Source of the DNA: Bacillus sp. J33
Lineage (GTDB): Bacteria > Bacillota > Bacilli > Bacillales > Cytobacillaceae
Length of the DNA: 34,804 nt
Assembly: GCF_000518885.1 (NCBI RefSeq)
Contig: NZ_JAEL01000057.1
Location: 1-34,804 of the forward strand
Reading direction: 5' to 3'
In this document: one piece after another, positions 15,746-23,842 of the stretch
Layout of the letters: every line of letters starts with the position of its first letter
Numbering within the stretch: the first letter of the stretch is position 1
Notes under the pieces: generated by a model
Told to the model about the DNA's origin: nothing
Database searches by the model: none
The model's input: the letters and a program-made list of their open reading frames with translations, nothing else
Program-made: the position numbers and the translations under genes

Positions 15746-15786
15746 TTATTTTCACTTGATATTTATAGATTAAAGGAGCTGTTTTT

Positions 15787-17475
15787 ATGACGGTGCAAAT
15801 TGGCTTTGATTCTTCCTGGCAGGATGAATTTTTAAAGAGAATAGAAGATGACGGCCCCTGGGGGAATTGGGAGCTGTATAAGCTGGCTGTAGAGGTTGAA
15901 AACCATACGATCATTCCTGAGTTTGAAGGCCTGCAGGCTCCAAAGCATCTTCCAAACCTGACTCCGCTTCCCCATCAGCTTGAAGTTGCAAAGCAGGTTG
16001 TTGAAAGCATGAACGGAAAAGCAATCCTGGCGGACGAAGTTGGTCTTGGCAAAACAATCGAAGCTGGCCTTATTTTAAAAGAATATATGATAAGAGGTTT
16101 AGTGAAAAAGGTTCTGATTCTCGTGCCAGCTTCTCTTGTATCTCAATGGGCCATGGAACTGAACAGCAAATTTTTTATTCCTGCTGTCGCCCAGCGGAAA
16201 AGTTATGTCTGGGAACAATGCGATGTTGTCGTTTCATCAATCGACACCGCCAAGCGCAACCCTCATCGGGATATTATCTATAGCCTGAATTATGACTTAA
16301 TCATTATTGATGAGGCCCATAAGCTTAAAAATAACAAAACAAAAAACTATGAGTTTGTGCAAAATTTAAAAAAGAAATTTTGCCTTTTGCTAACTGCAAC
16401 ACCTATCCAAAACCGGATCAGCGAAATCTTCAACTTGGTGTCTCTCCTAAAACCCGGCCATCTTGGCAATGAATCGGCTTTTTATGAGAGTTATAAAAAA
16501 GACTCACGTTCATTAAATGATGATGAACATTTAAAAGAACTTGTAAATAAAGTCATGATTCGAAACCGAAGGGCGGACACAGGGATTGAATGGACCAAAA
16601 GACATGTTGAAACGATTCCGATTGAATTTTCTCAGCCAGAGAGAGAGCTATATGATGCTGTAACAGAATTGCGCGGAGAAGGCGACTGGGTCAGTTCAAG
16701 CCAGTTTTCCGTAATGACTCTGCAAAGGGAAGCCTGCAGCAGCAGGGAAGCTGTTTATTTTACCCTGCAAAACATGCTTAAAAGACAGGAAGAACCATCT
16801 ATGGCATTTCAAGAGCAAATTCAATACCTTGTGTCCAAGGTAGAGGCTGTGCAGCAAAATTCAAAAGCCCAAAAAGCGCTGGAGTTAATTCAAAAAATTA
16901 ATGATAAAGTAATCATTTTTACAGAATACCGTGCAACGCAAATGTATTTGCAATGGTTCTTAAAACAACACGGCATAACCTCAGTTCCTTTTAGAGGCGG
17001 ATTTAAAAGGGGAAAAAAGGATTGGATGAGAGAGCTTTTCCAAAAGAATGCCCAGGTTCTCATAGCAACAGAAGCAGGAGGTGAAGGAATAAATCTTCAA
17101 TTTTGTAATCATATCATTAACTTTGATCTTCCATGGAATCCGATGCGTCTTGAACAGAGAATTGGCCGTATCCACCGTCTCGGCCAGGAGAAAGATGTTG
17201 TGATTTATAATTTTGCCACCAAGGATACAGTGGAAGAGCATGTCCTAAAACTGCTATATGAGAAAATTCATCTATTTGAGAAGGTAATTGGAGATCTGGA
17301 TGATATTTTAACAAAGCTTGAATTTGGAAATATTGACGATCATCTTGTGGACATTTTCGGAAAATCAGCTTCAGAAGGTGAAATGAGAATTAAAATGGAA
17401 AATTTCACAAGCATGATTCAATTTGCTGAGGATATGAAAGAAGGTGGACTGAATGCAGCAACAGGAAATTCATAA
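15787..17475 (+). CDS. yqhH: SNF2-family DEAD/DEAH-box helicase YqhH
   Basis: A 562-residue ATPase of the SNF2/RapA type with two RecA-like domains. Motif I is A-D-E-V-G-L-G-K-T-I-E-A-G (about 82-94), motif II is D-E-A-H (175-178), motif III is L-T-A-T-P-I-Q-N, motif V includes A-T-E-A-G-G-E-G-I-N-L-Q, and motif VI is E-Q-R-I-G-R-I-H-R-L-G-Q. It lacks the N-terminal Tudor-like domains of RapA. The DNA- or RNA-polymerase-linked role is unknown. The ATG has AAAGGAG 8 bases upstream. yqhG overlaps its 3' end by 23 bases, so the two form an operon, divergent from the gcv operon as in B. subtilis. Confidence 0.93.
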   Translation: MTVQIGFDSSWQDEFLKRIEDDGPWGNWELYKLAVEVENHTIIPEFEGLQAPKHLPNLTPLPHQLEVAKQVVESMNGKAILADEVGLGKTIEAGLILKEYMIRGLVKKVLILVPASLVSQWAMELNSKFFIPAVAQRKSYVWEQCDVVVSSIDTAKRNPHRDIIYSLNYDLIIIDEAHKLKNNKTKNYEFVQNLKKKFCLLLTATPIQNRISEIFNLVSLLKPGHLGNESAFYESYKKDSRSLNDDEHLKELVNKVMIRNRRADTGIEWTKRHVETIPIEFSQPERELYDAVTELRGEGDWVSSSQFSVMTLQREACSSREAVYFTLQNMLKRQEEPSMAFQEQIQYLVSKVEAVQQNSKAQKALELIQKINDKVIIFTEYRATQMYLQWFLKQHGITSVPFRGGFKRGKKDWMRELFQKNAQVLIATEAGGEGINLQFCNHIINFDLPWNPMRLEQRIGRIHRLGQEKDVVIYNFATKDTVEEHVLKLLYEKIHLFEKVIGDLDDILTKLEFGNIDDHLVDIFGKSASEGEMRIKMENFTSMIQFAEDMKEGGLNAATGNS

Positions 17476-18247
17476 GTTTCTTGAAAGGTATTTTCACGCA
17501 AATGGATGTGAAATGATCGAAAAAGGACCTGGATATATGACAGTCCAGCTGACAATTGAATTGGATAAGGAGCTTATGAACCGGCCGTTTTATTGGCATT
17601 ACCTCGAAAAGACAGGCGGGATCCCTAATCCCATGCAGCTGACTCTTATAACAAACCAGCAGCTGGCTCCTGAGCATATTAAGGGTGAAGTCATCCACTT
17701 TGGCTCCCCCCGCCTGCATCAGATATTTGAGACTGCACGAAACCTTGCAGGATATATCCGTCTTTATGAAAATCATAAAAATGCTCCCGGCATGCAAACC
17801 CCCTTAAGGCCGTGGCTGGGTATGAATGTCCGCATCTCCTATCAATGCGACCGGAAGAGGGATGTGTTCAAGTCGATTGGCCTGCAATTAATAAATGGAC
17901 AAATGGTAGAAGACTTCCATGATAAGCTGATGGGAATGAATTTAACTCCAAAAATCCCAGATTATTCATTCACGCTTTCACCGCTAATTATGCCAAAGAG
18001 CGGAGTATCAAGGGTAGCGAATTTTTTAAAGATGGGGATCGAGCAAGAAGAACATACGTGGGCCGATGAAGCCAGGAAGCGCTGGCAGAAAGACCTTGAT
18101 CTGCTGGAGCACTTTTACGAGGACGCTGAGGAGAAAGGAGAAAGCTACGAAACAGAAAAGACTGCACTCAAAGAGCAGTATGAACCAAAAATAAATATTT
18201 CCATCATAAATGGCGGCCTCTTCTATCTCACGGACAGCGCTGTCTGA
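17453..18247 (+). CDS. yqhG: YqhG family protein, function unknown
   Basis: A 264-residue soluble protein without recognisable catalytic motifs. It starts inside the end of yqhH (overlap of 23 bases, own GAAGGTGG site), so translation is probably coupled and the two proteins may work together. The sequence is aromatic- and charge-rich, with a Glu/Lys-rich, probably helical C-terminal part (about 195-240). Its position and length match B. subtilis YqhG, for which no biochemical function is established. Confidence 0.85.
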   Translation: MQQQEIHKFLERYFHANGCEMIEKGPGYMTVQLTIELDKELMNRPFYWHYLEKTGGIPNPMQLTLITNQQLAPEHIKGEVIHFGSPRLHQIFETARNLAGYIRLYENHKNAPGMQTPLRPWLGMNVRISYQCDRKRDVFKSIGLQLINGQMVEDFHDKLMGMNLTPKIPDYSFTLSPLIMPKSGVSRVANFLKMGIEQEEHTWADEARKRWQKDLDLLEHFYEDAEEKGESYETEKTALKEQYEPKINISIINGGLFYLTDSAV

Positions 18248-18253
18248 AAAGAA

Positions 18254-18286
18254 GCAAAAAACCGGCAAATGCTGCCGGTTTTTTGC
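18254..18286 (+). terminator. Terminator of yqhH-yqhG
   Basis: A perfect 14-bp stem, GCAAAAAACCGGCA / TGCCGGTTTTTTGC, with a 5-base loop, starts 6 bases after the yqhG stop. Confidence 0.92.
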
Positions 18287-18340
18287 TATTTAGGAAATTA
18301 TAAAATCCAATCATATGAATAACTTTGTGAAAAGTCGTCT

Positions 18341-18590
18341 GCGTCTAGCTCCAGCGCCTAGCCAGTTTTCATCCCGAATAGGCTCCCCTGAATATCTTGC
18401 GAGGAGCATGATTTGGAGAATGATGCTTCGAGCAGCTCGGGTCATAAGCCAAATCACTCCAGAAATTAAGATTTCCAGCGTGATTCGTCTTATGCCTGAG
18501 GCCCGCAGGATTCGGGTCATGCAGACGTTGCCACAGGACGTGGCTTAAGTCTGTGTTCCTTTAGTGGTCAAGGAGCTTCCGCTTTTGTTC
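18341..18590. repeat. Dispersed Bacillus-type intergenic repeat
   Basis: The segment begins with TCTAGCTCCAGCGCCTAG and ends with AAGGAGCTTCCGCTTTTGTT, end phrases familiar from a repeat scattered through many Bacillaceae chromosomes. The AGCTCC / GGAGCT ends are inverted. Near the right end is a hairpin, GCCAC-AGGAC-GTGGC with outer GAC/GTC, at about 18523-18552. Open frames in both directions across it have no ribosome sites and are ignored. It sits between the convergent yqhG and yqzE. The repeat status rests on recognition only. Confidence 0.6.
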
Positions 18591-18776
18591 CTATTTATGC
18601 TTTTTCTTTCTCAGTCCAAAGTAGAAGATATAAGGAAGCACGCCAAACCATCTATATAAAAAGGGTTCTTTCCTATCTTTCTTCTCCATCCGGTACCTTT
18701 TCCGTTCATCCTTTGGCTGGTCAATATATTTAACTACTGTCTGTGTAATATATTTTACATACTCATTCGATTTCAT
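18591..18776 (-). CDS. yqzE: YqzE family small protein
   Basis: A 61-residue highly basic protein. The N-terminus M-K-S-N-E-Y-V-K-Y-I-T-Q is followed by a charged K-D-E-R-K-R segment and a short hydrophobic stretch W-F-G-V-L-P-Y-I-F-Y-F-G before a K-K-K-H-K end. It matches the YqzE family, which sits at the end of comG operons in Bacillus; its function is unknown, and the hydrophobic stretch suggests membrane association. AGGTGTG precedes the ATG. It lies 90 bases after aroK and is probably cotranscribed. Confidence 0.8.
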   Translation of the reverse strand: MKSNEYVKYITQTVVKYIDQPKDERKRYRMEKKDRKEPFLYRWFGVLPYIFYFGLRKKKHK

Positions 18777-18866
18777 ATAGACACACCTGCCTTTTCCCGC
18801 AGACTCCTCTGTTAGCTAAAGCGAGATTATTGCTGTTCTTTCATTTACAAGTATGTCCAGGCAGGA

Positions 18867-19364
18867 TTATTCTAAACATTTAATAATTTCTTTAATAATT
18901 TCTCCGGTATCCTTATTAGTAGTGTCGATGATAACATTCGCTGCTTCCCTATATAAAGGCATTCGATTATTATAAAGATCACGAATACGGGCCATTTTAT
19001 CGCCTTTGAGCAGTGGTCTGGATTGGTCATTTTCAAGCCGTTTAAAGATTTCCTCAGGAGTTGCATAAAGAAAAAATACATTCCCATTTTCTTTTAAAGT
19101 TTGCCTGTTTTCAGGCTTTACCACTATTCCGCCTCCTGTTGTAATAATGGCATCCCGATTACTGAGATCTTTCAGCATTTTTGATTCAAGCAATCGAAAA
19201 TATTCTTCACCTTGTTCAGCAAAAATGGCATTGATGCTTTTTTTCTCTGCTTTAATAATTTCTTCATCCGTATCGATTACTTCTTTATTCAAAAAGGCAG
19301 CCAGTTTTTTTCCTATCATGGTCTTTCCTGCACCCATGAATCCGATTAAATAAATTGAATTCAT
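18867..19364 (-). CDS. aroK: Shikimate kinase
   Basis: It phosphorylates shikimate to shikimate 3-phosphate, step 5 of the chorismate pathway. The product has 165 residues. The P-loop is G-F-M-G-A-G-K-T (about 8-15), shikimate-binding D-T-D-E-E-I and T-T-G-G-G-I-V follow, and the lid holds R-P-L-L-K-G. The frame opens with TTG at 19391, overlapping comGG; the ATG at 19364, 14 bases after the comGG stop and preceded by TTGGGGAAAA, gives the family's usual N-terminus. Linkage to the competence operon suggests aroK is read through from comG or has an internal promoter. Confidence 0.93.
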   Translation of the reverse strand: MNSIYLIGFMGAGKTMIGKKLAAFLNKEVIDTDEEIIKAEKKSINAIFAEQGEEYFRLLESKMLKDLSNRDAIITTGGGIVVKPENRQTLKENGNVFFLYATPEEIFKRLENDQSRPLLKGDKMARIRDLYNNRMPLYREAANVIIDTTNKDTGEIIKEIIKCLE

Positions 19365-19377
19365 CTTTTTTCCCCAA

Positions 19378-19770
19378 TCAGTTTTTTTCAATCCATTTTA
19401 TCATTTTTTTCAAATCGGTGTCATAGTAGGCATAAGATATGGTTGGAGAATTGGAGTCGATAATGGTTTTGAATGTGATTTGATACAAAGTCTCAGTCAA
19501 GGGCGTTATGCTATAAGTCACTTCCCCATGGCTGTAATGATAATTCCCGGAAGCATTAAACTCTTTATGCTCTTTCAAGGCACTTTCGGTCCGTTTAACT
19601 GCATTAAATAAATAATATTCCTGCTTTAAAACTGTTTCCGCTTCTTCCAAAAGCCTTTTTTCAGATAAATATTGTTCCAGATGAATAGTCAGCAAGAATA
19701 AAGCAGCAAGGATAATGATAAAAGTAAGAGGATATACAAAACCTCTCTCGTTACGGTACATCAGAAACAT
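19378..19770 (-). CDS. comGG: Competence pseudopilus minor component ComGG
   Basis: A 130-residue protein with one N-terminal hydrophobic helix (about 11-30) and a soluble, Tyr/Thr-rich C-terminal domain. It follows comGF with a 20-base overlap and is the seventh comG gene, matching ComGG in position and size. Unlike ComGC, GD, GE and GF it lacks a clear Gly-Phe-Thr prepilin motif; R-G-F-V-Y-P is the nearest equivalent. A second ATG three codons downstream is a possible alternative start. The sequence is poorly conserved, so the call rests largely on context. Confidence 0.75.
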   Translation of the reverse strand: MFLMYRNERGFVYPLTFIIILAALFLLTIHLEQYLSEKRLLEEAETVLKQEYYLFNAVKRTESALKEHKEFNASGNYHYSHGEVTYSITPLTETLYQITFKTIIDSNSPTISYAYYDTDLKKMIKWIEKN

Positions 19771-20230
19771 CCCAATCTACATAGGAATAAACGGAGGCGG
19801 AATAATCCTCCCCAAAAGTATCTTCCACGGTTATTCTTAAGCCTCCGTTTATGCTTGTATAAGAGGCAGAATGGACCTGCTGCAGAACAACCTCATGGCC
19901 CTTCAAATCCACTCGCCTCCTTATATTTGATCCATATTTTTCATAAGCTACATTTTGTCCTGCTATTTTCAATGTGACTCTGCCATCTGCAACTTCTGCG
20001 CCATCTGCAAGCCGGACTTCTTTTTTCAATTGATTAATAAATACATTCCATTCAAGCCGCTGAGTTCTCGCCTCCAATTTCCAATCATGAAAAAGAAAGG
20101 TAAAACTTAGAGGCAAAAAAGAAACTAGCATTAGAAATATCGAAAAAGCAAAAAGCATCTCAAGCATGGTAAAACCATAATTATTTAAGAACATCACATT
20201 TTTCTTTGGCTTTATGAAATAGATCTTCAT
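19751..20230 (-). CDS. comGF: Competence pseudopilus minor component ComGF
   Basis: A prepilin-like protein with Y-G-F-T-M-L-E-M-L-F-A-F-S-I-F, the type IV prepilin motif followed by the N-terminal helix. The start drawn (159 residues) has GGAGGTT about 11 bases upstream but gives a 19-residue leader. The internal ATG at 20194 would give a 7-residue leader closer to the family, but has only a weak site. The gene overlaps the end of comGE by 50 or 14 bases depending on the start. It is processed by the prepilin peptidase ComC (outside the window) and takes part in DNA uptake. Confidence 0.82.
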   Translation of the reverse strand: MKIYFIKPKKNVMFLNNYGFTMLEMLFAFSIFLMLVSFLPLSFTFLFHDWKLEARTQRLEWNVFINQLKKEVRLADGAEVADGRVTLKIAGQNVAYEKYGSNIRRRVDLKGHEVVLQQVHSASYTSINGGLRITVEDTFGEDYSASVYSYVDWDVSDVP

Positions 20231-20510
20231 ACTTAATACAAACCTCCGTTATTCCTGCATCTTCCTTTTGGAATAATGAATATACCGTCTTTTCTATTTT
20301 TACAGTTTTTTCTAAAGGGAAATATCCTTCTGCAACAGATTGCTGAAGGGTTTCATAAAGAAGCTGAGTACTATCGAATTCCTGTTGCATTTCACCCGAG
20401 TCCATGGCTGCTTTTAAAATCAGAGGCAAAAATACTCCAGCAACAATCAGCCAGGCTGATAATGAGAGCAGGAGTTCAGACATAAAGAAACCATCATTCC
20501 TTCGCCACAT
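20181..20510 (-). CDS. comGE: Competence pseudopilus minor component ComGE
   Basis: A 109-residue minor pseudopilin. The N-terminus N-D-G-F-F-M-S-E-L-L-L-S-L-S is a degenerate prepilin motif, with the Glu at position +5 kept, and is followed by a hydrophobic helix to about residue 33. The ATG has GGGGGAG 5 bases upstream, inside the end of comGD (17-base overlap). Order within comGA-GG supports the name. Confidence 0.82.
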   Translation of the reverse strand: MWRRNDGFFMSELLLSLSAWLIVAGVFLPLILKAAMDSGEMQQEFDSTQLLYETLQQSVAEGYFPLEKTVKIEKTVYSLFQKEDAGITEVCIKYEDLFHKAKEKCDVLK

Positions 20511-20934
20511 GAAATCTCCCCCGCCCTATTAAAAAAGTAAACTGATAGCGCTCGTTCCCAGCCCTGATATAGAAACTCCCGAATTTATTCGCATTCCCAT
20601 TTGGCCCATATTGAAAATACAAAGGCATTGTCCCTTTCTCAATCTCAAACATTTTGGAATATTCACGGCTAATAATAGGATCAGAACCCATCTTCATATG
20701 CGCCGTATACATATGCTGGTCCGGAGCAAATTGGACAACTACATCTGTTTGATGTGTAATGGCGTACTGCTGAGCATATAAAAGGTCAGCTTTTACCTGT
20801 GTAAAAAACATCTGTTTTTCAAAGTATAGGAAATGTGGTTTGGCCAACAAAGCTGTAATTGAGGCGATTATTAGGAATATGCTAAGGACGCAGAGGGATT
20901 CAAGGAGAGTAAAGCCTTTTTGATCTTTCATCAT
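20494..20934 (-). CDS. comGD: Competence pseudopilus minor component ComGD
   Basis: A 146-residue GspH/FimT-like pseudopilin: leader M-M-K-D-Q-K-G, cleavage before Phe, then F-T-L-L-E-S-L-C-V-L-S-I-F, helix to about residue 30, and a C-terminal beta-rich domain. It overlaps comGC by four bases (ATGA), implying coupled translation. It is one of the minor pilins thought to prime assembly of the ComGC pseudopilus. Confidence 0.88.
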   Translation of the reverse strand: MMKDQKGFTLLESLCVLSIFLIIASITALLAKPHFLYFEKQMFFTQVKADLLYAQQYAITHQTDVVVQFAPDQHMYTAHMKMGSDPIISREYSKMFEIEKGTMPLYFQYGPNGNANKFGSFYIRAGNERYQFTFLIGRGRFHVAKE

Positions 20935-21353
20935 GATCCAGATGAATCTGCCACTGAAACGGCCCCAGCAGAATCTGCAAGTTCTACTTTTCCACTTGTT
21001 ATCTTAATTTCATCCCCATTTGGGCATGAGGTAGTTTTATCAGTAAGATACCCTGCATCAACTAATTGCTGTATAGCGGTCGGAGGTTCTTTTTTATCAA
21101 TTTCGTATGCCTGCACTTGAGCCTGTACCATTTGAATAAATGCTTCACAGCCCTTACTATTAATTTTTGAATTATGTTTGGTAACATTAGGTATCGTTAT
21201 GATTAAAAGCACTGAAATAACTAAAAGAACTATCATCATTTCTATTAAGGTGAACCCAAATTCACTATTTTGTTTTATTTTACTGAGAAATTTTGTGCAT
21301 CGGTTCTCTAATAATGTGAATGCTTTACCGTTCTTGATTTTCTGTAATTTCAT
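20931..21353 (-). CDS. comGC: Major competence pseudopilin ComGC with an unusually long leader
   Basis: The main subunit of the DNA-uptake pseudopilus. It has 140 residues against roughly 100 in B. subtilis. From Gly33 the sequence is standard: G-F-T-L-I-E-M-M-I-V-L-L-V-I-S, then I-T-I-P-N-V-T-K-H-N, K-G-C-E and a second Cys in T-S-C-P-N-G, the pair known to form the stabilising disulfide. Before it is a 32-residue Lys-rich leader that contains another prepilin-like phrase, G-K-A-F-T-L-L-E. The ATG has GGAGGG 6 bases upstream, and no other start codon in frame lies between it and the standard motif, so the long leader is encoded. The C-terminus is Ser/Ala-rich. Confidence 0.9.
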   Translation of the reverse strand: MKLQKIKNGKAFTLLENRCTKFLSKIKQNSEFGFTLIEMMIVLLVISVLLIITIPNVTKHNSKINSKGCEAFIQMVQAQVQAYEIDKKEPPTAIQQLVDAGYLTDKTTSCPNGDEIKITSGKVELADSAGAVSVADSSGS

Positions 21354-22390
21354 TAAAATCCCTCCAATAAATGAAACATTGGCAGCAATACTGCCAAATA
21401 CATGGAAACTATTAAAAAACCAATCAGCAAGTACAAGAGCGGCTGAATCAGTTTGAGGTGTTTCTCTGTTTTTTCCTCAAGCAGGCTTAAGCAGTGTTTG
21501 CTAAAAAAGTTTAACTCCTGATCGAGTCTGCCGTTTTTCTGGCCATGCCGGATGATATTAGATAATTCCCTTTCGAAAAATGGAAAACCATTTAATATGT
21601 CTTCTAGCTTATCTCCCCTGCGCAAATGGCTCTTAATGGCTTTTCCTATTCCTTTGTAAAATGGCTGTTTTTCATTTTGTTCAAATAAACTTAAAGCCTC
21701 ATAAACAGAGAGTCCGCCAGAAAGCAGATAGCTAAGCTGTACTGCAAAAAAATGGGTATAATACAAACGAAAAAAAGGACCTGCTATTGGAATCCTTACC
21801 AGCTTTCGTTTCTGGTCCAAAGGTGAATGCTTTCGAAACCTGAAAAGGTAGTAAGTCAGAAGAATCGTGACACAGAGGATAATCATGATTAAAAAGATAG
21901 GAAGAAAGTCACCAAAGAGGTAAACAACCTTAGTGAAGAAGTTAGGCTGGAGCTTCATAGAAACAAATAAAGAAGAAAAGCGGGGCAATAATGTATTCTC
22001 AACAAATACAAAAAGAAAAGAAGTTATGATCATCAAGAAGAGAGGATATGAAATTAGTTTTTTCAGTTTTTCTGCATCCTTTCCCCTTTTCAAAATCATT
22101 TCACTGCCTTCCAGGAAAGCGGAAGCCAGTCCGCCGTGCTGCTCAGCAAAAAATACATACCCAATCAGGCTCTTATTAAAATTCATATTTGAGAGAATTT
22201 GATAAAATGGGTATCCCTCTTTCAACTCTGAAAGACACTGAGCTATCTCCTGCTTTCTTTTACTGGGCAGCTGATGCACAAGTGATTCCAAAGCTTCCGC
22301 TAGAGGATACCCTCTTGACAAAAGATCACCGGTTTTTTTCAAAAAATATCCTTGTTCCTGAATGGTCCATTTATGTTGCTTCATCATCAT
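21353..22390 (-). CDS. comGB: Competence pseudopilus membrane platform protein ComGB
   Basis: A 345-residue PilC/GspF-family polytopic protein that anchors the assembly ATPase ComGA. Two GspF-type repeats are visible: L-L-S-R-G-Y-P-L-A-E-A-L-E with L-K-E-G-Y-P-F-Y-Q-I-L, and L-L-S-G-G-L-S-V-Y-E-A-L with L-R-R-G-D-K-L-E-D-I-L, each followed by membrane helices. The frame extends 45 bases upstream, but CAGGTGGG stands just before a run of three ATG codons at 22390-22382, so 22390 is the start. It overlaps the comGA end by 20 bases and meets the comGC start. Confidence 0.92.
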   Translation of the reverse strand: MMMKQHKWTIQEQGYFLKKTGDLLSRGYPLAEALESLVHQLPSKRKQEIAQCLSELKEGYPFYQILSNMNFNKSLIGYVFFAEQHGGLASAFLEGSEMILKRGKDAEKLKKLISYPLFLMIITSFLFVFVENTLLPRFSSLFVSMKLQPNFFTKVVYLFGDFLPIFLIMIILCVTILLTYYLFRFRKHSPLDQKRKLVRIPIAGPFFRLYYTHFFAVQLSYLLSGGLSVYEALSLFEQNEKQPFYKGIGKAIKSHLRRGDKLEDILNGFPFFERELSNIIRHGQKNGRLDQELNFFSKHCLSLLEEKTEKHLKLIQPLLYLLIGFLIVSMYLAVLLPMFHLLEGF

Positions 22391-23441
22391 GCACCCACCT
22401 GCTGTATTCCGATTCCTTAATATAGCCAAGTGCAATCCCTTTTGTTATAACCTCCTTTAGTGTTCTGTATTTAACAACGCATTCCTCTCCTCTCGCTTCT
22501 TTAATCGAAGCATTCAGAGCCCGTCCTGCCAGCAGTTCAAATACACTTGCCCTTTTCCATCTCCCATACCCAAAACAATAGGGCGAGCATTCAGCGTCAC
22601 AATATGGACAGCTCAGTTCAACCAGCCGCTGAGCAGTTACGGCAACTAGAGTCTGCTCAATTTCCAGCATATTAACCCCAAACTCGGCTAAACGGTATAC
22701 AGCCCCTTTTGCGTCCCTTGTATGCATAGTACTTAATACCAAATGGCCCGTCAATGCAGCCCTCACAGCAATTTTGGCTGTTTCTGCATCACGGATCTCC
22801 CCCACCATAATAATGTCTGGGTCATGGCGCAATATCGCCTTCAAGCCGGAAGCATATGAAACACCTGCTTTTTCATTTACTTGAACTTGAAGCACCGTGT
22901 CATTTTCTTTTTCTATGGGGTCTTCCAGAGTAATAACATTTCTGTGAAACATATGGGAAGTCTCATTTAATAAAGAATACAAAGTTGTTGTTTTACCGCT
23001 CCCAGTTGGCCCGGTGAATATTATTAGACCATGGGCATGCTTCAGAAGTGCCAGCATTTTTCTGGTCATGTTCGGGAAAAGACTGATTTGAAAGAAAGGA
23101 ATTTGTTCTTGCTGCGGAAGAATTCTTATTACGAGGCTTTCTTTTTGGCTGGAGGGTAGAGTTGAAAAACGGAGTCCGATCATTTGTCCATCGACTTCGA
23201 GAGAAAATGCTCCGCTTTGCGGCCGCCTCTTTTCTCCGATATCCATTGAGGCTGTAAACTTAAAATGGGAAATTAGCCTGTCACATTCTTCTTTGGGGAG
23301 ATAAAGCCTTGGGATCAGTTTGCTGCCAAGCCTTAACTGAATTAGAGTGTCTTTCTTGCGGGGAATAATATGAATATCTGAGGCATGGCTTCTGACGGCA
23401 TCTTTTATGATACGCTCAGCCATTCTTTCTATTGTGCTCAA
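22371..23441 (-). CDS. comGA: Competence traffic ATPase ComGA
   Basis: A PilB/GspE-family ATPase that powers pseudopilus assembly for DNA uptake. It has 356 residues: Walker A G-P-T-G-S-G-K-T (144-151), Asp box L-E-D-P-I-E, Walker B D-I-I-M-V-G-E-I-R-D (209-218), His box T-G-H-L-V-L-S-T-M-H-T (231-241). A C-P-Y-C ... C cluster near residue 270-285 looks like the zinc site of the family. The start is TTG, 9 bases after AAAGGTGGTG. It heads comGA-GG-aroK-yqzE. In B. subtilis ComK activates this operon; a clean ComK box pair is not seen upstream. Confidence 0.94.
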   Translation of the reverse strand: MSTIERMAERIIKDAVRSHASDIHIIPRKKDTLIQLRLGSKLIPRLYLPKEECDRLISHFKFTASMDIGEKRRPQSGAFSLEVDGQMIGLRFSTLPSSQKESLVIRILPQQEQIPFFQISLFPNMTRKMLALLKHAHGLIIFTGPTGSGKTTTLYSLLNETSHMFHRNVITLEDPIEKENDTVLQVQVNEKAGVSYASGLKAILRHDPDIIMVGEIRDAETAKIAVRAALTGHLVLSTMHTRDAKGAVYRLAEFGVNMLEIEQTLVAVTAQRLVELSCPYCDAECSPYCFGYGRWKRASVFELLAGRALNASIKEARGEECVVKYRTLKEVITKGIALGYIKESEYSRWVHDDEAT

Positions 23442-23599
23442 TTATTTTAACACCACCTTTTTTTAATGTAATGACTAAATTCGTTTTTTTGTCCGCTTTT
23501 CCTGCAGCTATCGACAAAACTTTTTGACGAATTTGTGAATAAAAAATCAGGTGCTGTCTAAAAATAGAACCGTAACCAGCTGCAAGGCAGTTTTATCTA
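23442..23599 (-). other. comGA upstream region
   Basis: This AT-rich gap separates comGA from the divergent tRNA-Gln. Only a single imperfect ComK-like half (TAAATTCGTTTTT, about 23475-23487) is seen, and two spaced AAAA-N5-TTTT boxes are absent. A promoter for comG must lie here, but no confident -10/-35 pair was found. Confidence 0.35.
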
Positions 23600-23670
23600 T
23601 GGGCTATAGCCAAGCGGTAAGGCAACGGACTTTGACTCCGTCATGCGCAGGTTCGAATCCTGCTAGCCCA
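23600..23670 (+). tRNA. tRNA-Gln (anticodon TTG)
   Basis: The 71-base gene folds into a standard cloverleaf: acceptor stem TGGGCTA / TAGCCCA, D arm with AGCGGTAAGGC, anticodon stem ACGGA / TCCGT around the loop CTTTGAC (anticodon TTG), and T arm CGCAGG-TTCGAAT-CCTGC. The 3' CCA is partly encoded by the acceptor stem. It is a single gene, divergent from comGA, with its own terminator. Confidence 0.95.
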
Positions 23671-23678
23671 GTTCTTAG

Positions 23679-23714
23679 AGGAAGGATGAGGATATGCCTC
23701 TCCTTCCTTTTTTC
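23679..23714 (+). terminator. Terminator of tRNA-Gln
   Basis: GGAAGGA-T-GAGG pairs with CCTC-TCCTTCC around a 5-base loop, and TTTTTT follows, 9 bases after the tRNA. Confidence 0.88.
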
Positions 23715-23842
23715 AGCTTCCATTCGCTTCTTTTATTCTGCTTATACTTCGTAGTCATCGGCCTATTTAACTGCATTTCTTCGGTGGCCTCTCACTGGTT
23801 TAATTGTGAACATTTTCTAAACTTATAGTGATTACAGTGTTA

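Noticed and set aside
18315-18548. Open frames on both strands across the repeat after yqhG
   Set aside because: Arg/Ser-rich translations of a repeat-like sequence, no ribosome sites, opposite frames equally open.
23442-23600. ComK box pair for comG
   Set aside because: Only one imperfect AAAA-N5-TTTT-like half was found; this is too weak to call.
23551-23754. 67-residue plus-strand open frame
   Set aside because: It runs straight through the tRNA-Gln gene and its terminator.
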